Origin: Ischnura elegans
Lineage: Eukaryota; Arthropoda; Insecta; Odonata; Coenagrionidae
Assembly (NCBI RefSeq): GCF_921293095.1
Contig: NC_060249.1
Coordinates: 74,845,907 to 74,909,906 of the forward strand
Direction of reading: 5' to 3'
Length of the DNA stretch: 64,000 bases
Every line of letters starts with the position of its first letter. The stretch's first letter is position 1. A program made the translations under genes and the position numbers. Below are positions 27,901 to 39,900 of the stretch, one piece after another. Below the pieces are notes generated by a model. The model had not been told where the DNA came from, ran no database searches, and worked only from the letters and a program-made list of their open reading frames with translations.

Positions 27901-30900
27901 TTTTTCTCTTTATTTTGATATGAAAATTATTAATATGCATTAAATAAAATGATTGAGGCTCCGTAATACACAAAATAAAACCTAATGATAGCCATATTAA
28001 AAATCTTGTGTGTTTTTAAGTTTCTGGGGGGGATGTGTCCCTTCCTTCTAAATCTGCCTATGCCTCTGTAGACTCTAATTGAATTTTTTCTAAGTTCACT
28101 ACCACTACGGGAATCTCGAATCTCATTCTTGACATGTATTACCTCATTTCCTAGAGAGCCAGTAATCATTGACTCTTAAATATCTGCACATTTTCTTAGG
28201 CCCCAGCTATGATACATGAAATTCTGTATGCTGATTCACATTATATTGAGCAAATAATAATCTTTTTTTTGACTCCAGAGAGATGTATATATGTGAGGGT
28301 TTCTTCAATTTTCGTAAAAGAAAATAATAACATGAGGACTTCATGTGTTCAAAAGTGAAATCTTCAGAGGTACTATTGTACAGGGGCTAATGATCAAAGT
28401 AGCTGTGATTTTTGTGGCCTTATATTATGTGACAGCCATTGAAAATGTTGTTTATTGATTGATTTTTCAGATTCGAGAGGAGGCAAATGCTCGCGAGAGG
28501 GAGGCCAGAAGAGCAGCGGAAGCTGAGCGTCTCAGGACAGAAGCTGCCGAGAAGGTGGTGGCTGAGCTTCAACGGCAGCTGGCCAAGGCACAGTCGGGTG
28601 TCAAGGAACGAGAGGCAGCAGCTAGAGCACAAGTGTCTGCAACGGCAGCGAAGGAAGCCGAGGCAAGGGAGCACGCAGCTGCACGGGCACTGGAGGAAGA
28701 AAGGCTAAGGGCAGAGGCTGCTGAGAAGGTGGGTATGAGTGATGATGCCTGAAAGTAGTGCATTTTCCGGTTTAAAAATGGTGAAACTAATCTTAATTAG
28801 AGGTACAAACCATCTGGTGTCTACTTCCTCAGCTGCTAACTTGAAAAACTTCAGTAGTTATAATCAAACATGCATCATCTGACTTTTTGGATCTCTTGTT
28901 CTGAAATTAATCAAGCTGGGAAACAGGTTCTAGAGTGTAGTAAGTGTGGGAGTTTAATATAGTGGGATATTGATAATCTGGAATGCTTTGGACCAGATGT
29001 ATTCCGGATTAACGATATTACAGACGAATAGATCAGTTACCTGAATGTAGGTAACTCTGCAACACGGGAAATATTGTTTTTCATAATGTGTTTTGACATC
29101 AGCGGGAATGATGCATTGTTGAGTAAAGGATCAAGTAATATATATCACGTGCTCAGACTTCACGTGGTCGAACCACATATGACATATCTAATGTGCAAAA
29201 TAAATCATTGAATATCAAAGTTTTTATGGAACATTACTTAGTGATTTATTTTGCACATTGGGTCAAGTAATGAGAAAAACACTAACAAATTCATAAAATT
29301 TATGATTATAAATGATTCAAAATATTTGAAATATGTAGTTCTTCATCCATTAATCGCAGAGGTAGATAAGTTGTGATCATGTAGATGAGACCACTGGTAA
29401 TTGGAAGAAAATGACACAGCATTTTTATAATCCGACTAGAACATCAACATTTCACCCTCCATATTTTCAATGTGCAACTGTTACAAATTCTAAGATATTT
29501 TCATGACTACTAACGTAAACTCATTAGTAATTATCAAATCCTCCAATTGGAGGTCATCCCAATTTGAATGTTTCCCTAAATCATAACTGATATTTGTGAG
29601 GGTGAAAATTTGCGGTAGAACTATATGGCAGCAGTTGTTACTTAAAATAAAAGTGATGACAATTAGTCTTGCAAATAAAGGTATATATAAAAGAAAGTCG
29701 AAAATCGTGTTAGTTAGAACACTTATAACTGGAGAACGGCTGCACCGATTTTAATGATATTAGGTTCTTTGGATTCGTCTCAGCCCCGGATAACATATAG
29801 GACATTAAAAATAGGATAATTTCACAAAAAATTCATCTCTTTCTTAGTGATATGTTTTTAGGAGTTAGTAACGCAAGAACAATTGATAAGTCGGTCAAAA
29901 CCACAAATTAAATTATTTGTTTTGTTTTTACCAATTTAATAACTGAACTTCGTAGCAATATAACATTTTAACTGTCAAATATATTCAAACTATTGAAATT
30001 ATGTTTTTTAAATTTAATTCAAGCTAATTGTAACCCCAGCTCGAGTTGACACTTCACTACCGTATTTGTAAACAAATCTCCAAGCAATTGTTGAAAATCG
30101 GTAATGCCCTGTGTTCCTGTCGACGAATCGAGCAGTCCTCGGAATGTTTGCAAATTAGTTTCATTGGAAGGTGAGCTCATGAACGAAGTGTTCCCGAATG
30201 ATTGATCACCACAAAAATCACAAATGGTTGATTGAGCGAGCAATATTGACGGCCTAGGACGAAGATTTGGATGACTCTAAACTAGGTAAATCAGGATATA
30301 TTATAGTTGGTACTCTGCATGAATTCAAAACTTTTAACTGTGTAACAAACGGAGACGAAGTTGCCAACTATCTCTTTGAATATTTAAAGTCCTTGGACGT
30401 ACCTGGCTTACCACAGCAGGATTTACAGCTAAAGGTAGGCTCTGTGTTCATGATCTTTCGATACCTAAACCAACCAAAACTATCCAACGGAACGCGTTTG
30501 GTGATGTAAAAAACTAATAATGAATGTGATTCAAGCGACTATACTCAAAGGAAAATTCAAAGATGATGAAGTTCGCATTCCGAAGTATCCATGATCCGAA
30601 CTTGTATGCCCTTTTGAGCTTACACAAATTCCATTTTGTGTTGCATTCGTGATGGTGATTAACAAATTACAAGGTCAATCTTTCAGTGTTTGTGCTCATA
30701 TGCTCATGAAAAACCCAAGATTTTATATGTAGTATGTTTACGAGTAGGTAAACCATCCGCTTAATCTCTTTCTTCGCTTCGCTATATTTACTTCGATTCA
30801 TCCGCTTCACCTTGGGCCTGATAAAAAGAACAAAAACGGTCATATATCAGAGAGTGCTTAAGTCAAGAGATTAAACCCGAATGTGTAGGTGCCGTGGTAT

Positions 30901-33900
30901 GTTTACGTAGTGCACTTCCGTGAACCGAGTTATAACTAGCGTGCCATGAGTATATAACATATTAATACTGCTCTCTAGGGTTTTTTACGAGATTTTGAGC
31001 ATCAGTCAAGTATCGTTCTAGCGTGGTGTAAACTTGCTCCAAGAACGGGTTTGACATTAATAATTGCTTTGTAAAGCCACAGTGCCTTAAATTTTCTAAG
31101 TTAAAACAAAAAAATTAGAAAATTCATTGAAAAAATCTGTATGTACTTGCCTTGGTCTACTTACCCGGTGTAGTTTGAATAAAAAAAATATATTTCTAAA
31201 CAGCCATTTTTATGCTTATTTATGTTTTTTTTATTTTTTATTATTGCATTAATGTAATCTAATTATTATTAAAATCAGTACAGTCTGCTCTTGATTAATA
31301 AATGGTGTAACTAAACTGTTCAGTGATTATTAGGCGGTACGAAGTTCGCCGGGTCAGCTAGTAAAGGTATAAATCCAAGCTTCTGCCAGCTAGAGTTTAT
31401 TAAACAGTGGCATAAAAGACAATGAATGTACCTAAATATTGGGTGTTTTTTGTGAAATTATTTTGTATGTCCCAAAATAAGCAAAATTTAAATAATAAAT
31501 TGCTACCAATTAATATTACTGTTTTATTAAAGGTTCTTGTTATCTTTAATTTGAAGGGATTTTCTTTTACATAAAAGTGCTTTTTATAATGAATACATTA
31601 TCATTCATACATTACAGGTTGTAGCTGAACTCCAGCGCCAGCTAGCCAAGGCACAAAGCGCAGTCCGGGAAGCCAAGGAGGCTGCAATGAGAGAGGGCCG
31701 GGAATCGCTGTCAAGGCAACAGCAACAAGCAGTTGCTCACGCAAGGGAGCAGGCGGCTGAGGAAGTTAAGAAGGTCCGCGAAGAGATGATGAAGGTGAAG
31801 CACGATGGCGATATGATCAGGAAGGAAGCAGAAGAGGCCAGGAAGCAAGCGGCCAAAGCACAAGAGGAGCTGAAGGGTGCTGGTGTGGAAAGAGAGAGGT
31901 TCCAGGCACAGCTTGAGATGCTCGTGAGGGAGTTGGAGAAGAACCAGGTGAGTGGTGCACTCAAGCATAGAAATGAATTTCAAAGTCCGAATTATGCAAT
32001 GAAAGTAGACAACCTCTATGTCATTGTTGTCTGTCACAAATTTTCCCTGTGATTTAGTTGTTGATCAATTTTGTTTACGTCCATGATAAAAACATTAATG
32101 GTGCTAATTTTATACGTTTATTTACCTCTTTTGTCATCCAGTATTAAACTGGTATTTTTTATCATCAATTTCATTTAAACTGTAAATTCAGTAATTAAAT
32201 ATACAATAATCTGATTTTTAAGTTAAGTATGATAAAATTATGTGAGGAGGTAAAATTTGCTTATCTTCCCAAACAAAATTGAAAGAAGTTTTACAGCTCT
32301 CAGCATTACAGGAGTAATGATAACTTGCATATATTTAGAGTATTTTCATATTATTTACTGTCCATTTTGTACATATTTCACAATGATTGGAAATACATAT
32401 TTTTCATGAGAAGTTTCCATTGCGAAAAATAATTTTTCACTATCTTTTAAAATATATTTGTCTTATGCATTACATTTTGATGAATAATTTTCATAATGAT
32501 AACCTATTATTTACATGAAAATATACCTAAATACCAATTATTGCATTTTGATATTTAAATTAAATGTGTGCAACCTATATTTGTCTTTTTAAATTTGAAA
32601 AATTATTTTGTGGTTATTAATAATCACTCATTCAGTCATTTTCATCAGAGTTTCCACCTGAAGATTGGCTTGGATAGGTGAGGATAGTCCTCATCACAGA
32701 TTAATCCTCTGCCATGTGAAAACTCAATGAAAAAGGGATGATTTTAGATATTGGCTCAGTTCCATTAGTGTTAATGGAGTAAATCATTTAAATGGAAAAA
32801 GTACACAAGCCAAGTAATATTTGTACATTAAATTTTTCTGTTGAGATTTTAGCAATGATGAAACTTGCCATTGAGTTTAAAATTAATTAATAATAGCCTA
32901 GAAATTTTGATGCAAAGATGCTACATATTAATTTTAAATTATGAGTACTTATGAACACTGAAACAATTTGCAAAATCCTGTGCACAATACAATCTTCAAG
33001 AATGGTGTATTGGGTATTCCCATTTTTTTTAAATTTGCCTTTCTGTATCATGTGGACTATCAATTTTATATTTTACAATAGTGATCAAAGTATCTATTTT
33101 GGCGCATATCTTTAGTGCTAGGAATTTTACATTCCTCAATTCCCTCTGCTTTTTAAAGCTATGCTCTTTACAATTTTAATTTTTTATGGCCAAATGCATT
33201 TTATCGTTGGTACAACCTTTTCTTTACCTCGAGATTATTTTTTTATCATAATGGTCATTTTCTGTGTTTTACCTGAAAATTGAAGTTTAGCTATGTAAGT
33301 TGTGCTTGAAAATACATATATTACTTCAGTCGTAAAATTTTCATTTGAACTTAACAAGATATTGCTTAGTTCAGGATTCGGGAAGGTCAAGATTTTCTTT
33401 TTTATCTATGCTTATGACTGTCAACATACATTCATTCACATGATAATAAAAGTAGAGTTTTATGTTTTTTATTATTTGTATTCATAGTTGTTTATTTTTG
33501 ACAGAAAATAGCTTAGTATGTATATATTTATCTGTTTATTTATTTACATATGTTATTATGTAATGCTTTTTTATCTTGATTTGTCATTTACTTTTACTTG
33601 AAAGATGATTTATGCATTATTTAAAAATTTTATTTTGCATTTTTTAGAGTCCAGATGTGATTCCTGACTTATTTTTGAGTGGCGTTAAGTGAACACCATT
33701 CATCGGAGGAATCCTTATGGCACAGTTTCCAGTCTGTATGTTAAAGAAGCGCCCAAAGTAGAGTTGCAATAAGCTTTTGAGATATTTTGCTGTGGATCAT
33801 TCAGTACATATAGTGGTGTGCATAGCATTGATTTTATTTTTTTGATGATGTTTAGTATTTTACTAGTTTTCAATGTTATATCTTTTATCATGTGTGTTAT

Positions 33901-36900
33901 TAATAGAAATGAGGTATATTTATTATAATTTAGATTTGGGTCTCTCTGATGTTGGCTATGTGACTTTTTTTGCTTTAGCTGGAACCTGAGGTGCTGAAAA
34001 CATTTGAACTTGAGAAATGGTTTCTGCCTCTATGCTTGCATGTTTATTTTATTGTGTGTATTCCTTTTTACCAGATATATGCTGTCATGAGCTGTGAGCC
34101 CATTCCAGCCTAGGGTGGAAAAGTTATTTGTTGGTTGCTTACTAACACTTTATTCTAACTAGAACATTATCTGTTGTCATCAGTTATACAATAATCATTT
34201 ATTTTTGCTGACCATTTGCAGCTTGACCTTCATGAAGCAAATCAAAAATTGGCCAGTGGGTCAGCTAGATCGAATCAAGAGACTGACATGGCAAGGAAGC
34301 AGTTGGAAGATCAGCGGCGGCAACTTGAAGAACAGAGGCGGCAATTCGATGAACAAAGGCGTCAATTTGATGAGCAGAGGCGACAGATGGAGGAGCATAA
34401 GCGGCATATGGAGGAGAACAGGAAACAGCTGGATGAGCAATGGAAGAAGGCTGAAGAGGCTAGGAGGCATGCGGAGGAGGCGCGGCGGAATGCAGATGAG
34501 CAGGCAAAGAGGGCAGCAGCCGCAGCGGCAGGAAGGGGACCTCCCCCTTCGCAGCAAATGCAGCAACTACAGCAAGAGGTGCAACAGTTGCGGCAACAGC
34601 TACAGCAAGCACAGCAGCAGGCTCAGCACCCGCAAGGGGGTCAGCAGATGCAACAGCAGCTTCAGCAGCAGCAACAACAGTTGCAGCAACAGAGACAGCA
34701 GTTGGAGGAGAGGGAGAAGGCGTTTGCAGATGCGGAGATGAAGTTCAAGAAGCGAAGGAAAGACCTGGAACAGCAGGAGGCTCAACTTCAGAAGGTAGGC
34801 TTTCAGAGCTGAGGATGTTCACCTCAGTGTTTTTTTGCACGTCAGATGCTTTTGGAACTCTACTGGGGGAAAAAAATTAATTTTGAAAAAGTAATTTTAT
34901 AATATAGTCCCCTCTGTTTTGCCTAAAATCTCTGGAGGATAAGTAACATGGTGGTCCATAACATGGCCTCCTTAATTATTTAGTAATAAAGGAGCAGAAC
35001 AGCTGTTATTGTTTTGATTATAATTACATTTTTAGACTTTGCCTCTTTACACCTTTTATACGACAGTAATTTTTAATAACGTAGCCAACGATTGACACTT
35101 TATTTTTTCTGTATGAAAAATGCACTTATCAATTGAGAATTTTCTGGCTGCCCTCACCAGAGGGAATGTACTTAAAGCAATTTCCATCTTGCCACATTGA
35201 ATGTGTTTAATATCAGCATACATTTTAGAAATTTTCCAAGCTTGGGAAAGTCTTACAGTCTTCAAAAAGCAATCCCAATCACTTCATCAGTTAACTTTAA
35301 TGTTAGAAATTTTTGACAATTCTTACCTTTCTTACCAAATTTTGTTTAACTGGAATCGGCTCCAATTGGCTTTCCCTATTTCAGATCATTTTAGTTTCAT
35401 TTGTTGCTTAATCTTTTAAAAGTTGGAATCCAAGCCTGCTTTCTGTATTTGGTTTACTTTTCAAATATAGATCTCCACATACTTGAGGTATTAATTGAAT
35501 TATAAATCGGTTGATTCATGTATGATTTTGGAGTAGGATTTTGGAGTATGTCCTGTCTCGATTCTCAGGTCCTTGCCTTGGCTTGGTTAGGAGCAACTGG
35601 GCCGGATCGAGACTGTCAATGTGTCTTGGCTGACCATGACGATGTGCAGCAAAAAATTTGTAAAGCATTAAAACTAATAGGCAAAGGGCACCAGTTTTTC
35701 CCACATAATTTTGCACAAGCCAGCAGAAAAATATTATCGTATCAGTAACTGAAAATGGATCTTAGCACACTTTTTCAAATCTCTATTTGGGTACTCCATT
35801 AAAATCTGCAAAACAATCCAATGTCAGCTTTTCATTACTGGTATTGCTTTCAGCCAAAACCGGCATAGACTTCCCACCTAGGCGAGACTCTCGCCTCACC
35901 AAGAATCCCATTCCTTAGAAATGACTTGTCTCGACTACTGAGAAGAGACTCTTGCACAGCACTATTTTGGAGTCATGTTTATATCATTTCAATGAAAGAA
36001 AAACTGTGAGAAACGTCAAAATAAGTAGTACTCAGTCTTTCATTAATACAAATATCTCCATCTTTATTATGCATAAATATGTTGTCCATTCATAGTCCGT
36101 TGAATATTTATCGTAGTTAAAACAGTTAGTTGTGTTTCATACATTTTTTTTAACCATTCCAAAATGGTGTCTGTGAGATGCTGCGTGATAAATAATGTTC
36201 CAAAATGTGACGCAACTAACGGAGGGTTAACAAAGATGAAGGGACAAAAATATGGGCCCTCACAAAAATAAAGCACAGTAAACCACAGTCAAGGTTTACC
36301 AGCCAGACTTATATTACTATGTAAAATCAAGGTTTGTCCAAACAAAGCTTCTGGGTATTAATTTTGGATTTAACCTTTGAAAAACTGAACTAGGCTTTGT
36401 TTTGTTCCCAGCAGAAGCAGCAAATGTTGGCCAAGGGCGCTGCAGCAGCGGCTGCTGCAGGAGGAGATGCTGGGGAGCTGGCAAAGCGACTGGCGGTGCT
36501 TGAGCAGGAGAATGAGAAGGCGAAGGCAGATGCCAAGCAAGCTCAGGCCGAGACGGACCGATTGCTGCAACTTGTACAGATGACGCAGGAGGAGCAGAAT
36601 GCTAAGGACAAAGCCATAAGGGAGCTGCAAGAGTGAGTCTTAGTTCTAATTCCCATAATTTTACATGACTCTCTTTAAATCAGCTCTCTCTACCATTGTT
36701 TGCTCCTGAGTATAATTATTCATCGTACAATTTAAAATTTTACCTGGTATGATACAGTTTTCACTGTTTTTTCTGTTTTGTAGCATTAAGCTGCCAACAT
36801 ATTGAAAGGAAAATAGAGGTTGAAAATTTATACTAGACAAAACCTGTTCCAGATATAAGTATTATATGTACAATAATCAATATTTGTAGTACACAGACTA

Positions 36901-39900
36901 CCTGTAATTAGGAAATATGAGCATATTTTAATTTAATTGACATTTCTCCAATAGCATTGGTGGGAAGCTAATGACATAAATCAGAGTTTGAAAATAGAAA
37001 TTGAGCTATGATAAGTTTGATAAAAAGATTGCAAAATATGGAAAAAACTGGAATATTTTGAGGGGCATGTCAAGTTTCACATTGCATCATAAAATATGTG
37101 TATTAGCTGCAATATAACCAAAATTAACTGAATCTGTGTGCAGTTGTGGTTGTAACTCCTTAAATGTATTTATCTACAAAGTTTCTCCTTAGGCCCATTA
37201 ATAATAATGATTTTTATCTTCACTTTTAGTGCTTTGAAGAATGCACAAGCTAAGCTGAAAAGTCAGCAGCAAACAAATGCACAATTGGAGGAGCAAAGAA
37301 AGAGGGAAGAGGTAAGCAGTATTCTGCTGTATTGTGAATCCTTGGTTAACATTGGATAGTTTTGAAATATTGGAATGTGAATAATCTACTAACATGTCTG
37401 CCATTTTTCTTTTTCCTCTTTCCTCGTAACCCATCCAATTCTCCATAACTTAATTTTTTATTCTCTGTATACCTATTTTTTTATTTTGCTGAAACTAATT
37501 TTTTGTTGAACTTTAGGCTTCTGGCCCAGCTGGCTTTTTGAAAAGCTTCTTTTAGGCCTCTTTCCCTCATTCATACCTCCACTCAAGACATTTCCTTTAA
37601 TTTTAGAGCAAATTTATATATGAATACATTGTCATTATCTTTTGTACAGTTTGGATTGTTGTGGTTATGCAAATTAATGCCAGAGGGAGTGTTAGGAGCC
37701 CCTTTTGTGGGCCCTCAGCAAAGGAAAGGAACTTTTGCCACAATAGATTTGTTGCTGATGCCTTTGCTGTTGCTCTTGTTACTACATATTGACTTTAATG
37801 TCAGAAAGCTTTATTAGCTTACAGACTGAAAAAGGGAGCTAAATGATAGTGTTCAGTTTTTCTCTTGCGTGGGGGAAATCGTGTGCAAAAGTTTATCTAT
37901 ATTTCGCCACTTAAAAAAAATGAGGAATGTGTTTGCAAGTTTGCACCGGTCAGTCACAAATGTGCCACATGAATTTTTTTGAGTCGCAAAATTAAAATTG
38001 AGCTTATAAGCACACGTGAAGGTTATTAGAATAGCTGTGGGAATCAATGAGCAATGGATAGTTTTGGGAAAAACATTTTAAGACTGGGTCTGAGTCCAAT
38101 TATCATGATTCTAATTTGTTTCACTGCCACAGTTGTTGCTGCAACGAGATGAGCACCACAGCTGCTTTACCAATACACCATTCTTTTAATCCGCTCAGAA
38201 ATATAGTCAAGTTATATCATCCAAGCATTCTCTCAGCCCATAACTTTGATTCTACTAAATGACTTTGGTTTGGATGAAGTACTCTGAATTAACCTAATAT
38301 GCTTTTCTCTGCTTCCAATTATAGACTAAACTTCTATCCTATTTGTCGGTAATACCTAATATAAGAAACAAACGGCATCTTTCTGGCTTACTCATGAGCA
38401 CAGCTTTGCTTTCTGACACCTTTATCTCTTCGCTCTTCCGTACTTGAGTATGTTACCTATCCACTGTCGTTAAGAAGCTTTTTACATTTTTATTTATCTT
38501 TAAATGTGAGCATTTTATTTTGATGTTTCATTCCCTTACCTGTTGATTTTTTTTGTTTTATTTCACTGATGGTTTTACATTTCTCCTTGCCTGAATCCTG
38601 TAAAAATTTTGCTCAAATTTTGGAATCCAAACACAAAACAAAAAAATTCTTCAAATCATGACAGCAACAGGTCAGAGGCCTCCGGGTCGAGGAGGAGTGG
38701 GAGGAAGTGGGGAGGGCCAAGGGGTGTGCCGTGACTGGGGTTGAGAATGCCATGGGGAGTGGCTGGTATGTTGGATTCAGGCGGAAGGAGCGATTCGGGG
38801 CCAAGGTAAGAGATGAGATGATGTCTGAAATGCAGGCAAGCAGTGCAATGACCCCGGGGAGCAAGCCGCAGGCGCAAGATGTGGCGTGTGGCACTGAGAA
38901 TGATGAAGAGAGCCCTGCTGCAAGCGACGCTGCTTTGAGGGAGCGAGACGAGAGGATCGAAGAGCTGGAGGAAGCTCTGAGGCAGAGCGTGAGGATAACG
39001 GCAGAGAGAGAGATAACCCTCAAAGAAGAGGAAAACAGAAGGGGAGCAATTGCAGAGAAGGTGAGACTTCATTCCTTGTTATTAATTGTTCCATTGCTCT
39101 TAAAAGCCCATCATTCATTTGCATGCTGTTGTCTGTTTACTATTGTATTTTTTTTCACTATATCTTGTATCATTTCATCAGTAAATGCGGAACGAGAGGG
39201 GGGGTCCAAACTCCTCCCCTCCTAAAATATAAAAATACAATTACTTTGCGTCACCATGAAAGAAAACAAAATATTGAAAAATCATGAATTTACAAAAGAT
39301 TTCTTAGAAAAATGAAGTTTTTTTCGATTATGAAGAGTGTTAAAATTACTTTAAACCCCTTTACTTACTATGTACCCTGTTTTTCAAAAGTTTTCCCCCT
39401 GCCCTCCTCGTTTTGTACCCCCTCCACAAATACAATTCCTGGCTACACCACTGCACAGAGCAATTTTGTGTTATGAAAAAGTAAAATTTAAGAGCTGCCT
39501 CATGAAAATACTGACCTTAGGGGTTATGCTGAAACTATGATGCCAAGGTAGGAGATAAGGCATTGCCTTATTATGGCAGGTCAGGAAGGAAAGGGAAGGC
39601 CACACAAAGTGACAATGCTGTTACAGGGTACCTGTTTATGTTTGCAATCCATTACCGGTGGCTCAAAAATACCCCTGAATTTATAATGATGAAGGGCTAG
39701 TAAGGTGTTTTGTACACCTTAAGTAACTGCCAAAACTTAACCTGCTCAACAATCGAGACAATATTTTTTTAATTAAAAGTTTCATTTGTTTGGTTGTTGA
39801 AAGGAAGGCTGGTTAAGAAAAATTCCTTTGCTCGAGGTTGTAACAATCAGGGAGGGTGAGGCTTGTATGTACGGCTTGGCAATATGTATTAATTTTTCTC

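Noticed and set aside
28930-29060. Another Tigger/pogo end (GATAATCTGGAATGC and reversed ATTCCGGATTAACG)
   Set aside because: Suggestive inverted words, but no CAGT end or TA flank could be found.
34261-34785. Leucine-rich minus-strand frames opposite the Q-rich exon
   Set aside because: CAG repeats read in reverse give CTG (leucine) runs; these are shadows of exon 13.
38801-38840. A 30-bp intron (GTAAG...TGCAG) within exon 16
   Set aside because: Too short for spliceosomal removal and the sequence stays in frame; kept as coding.
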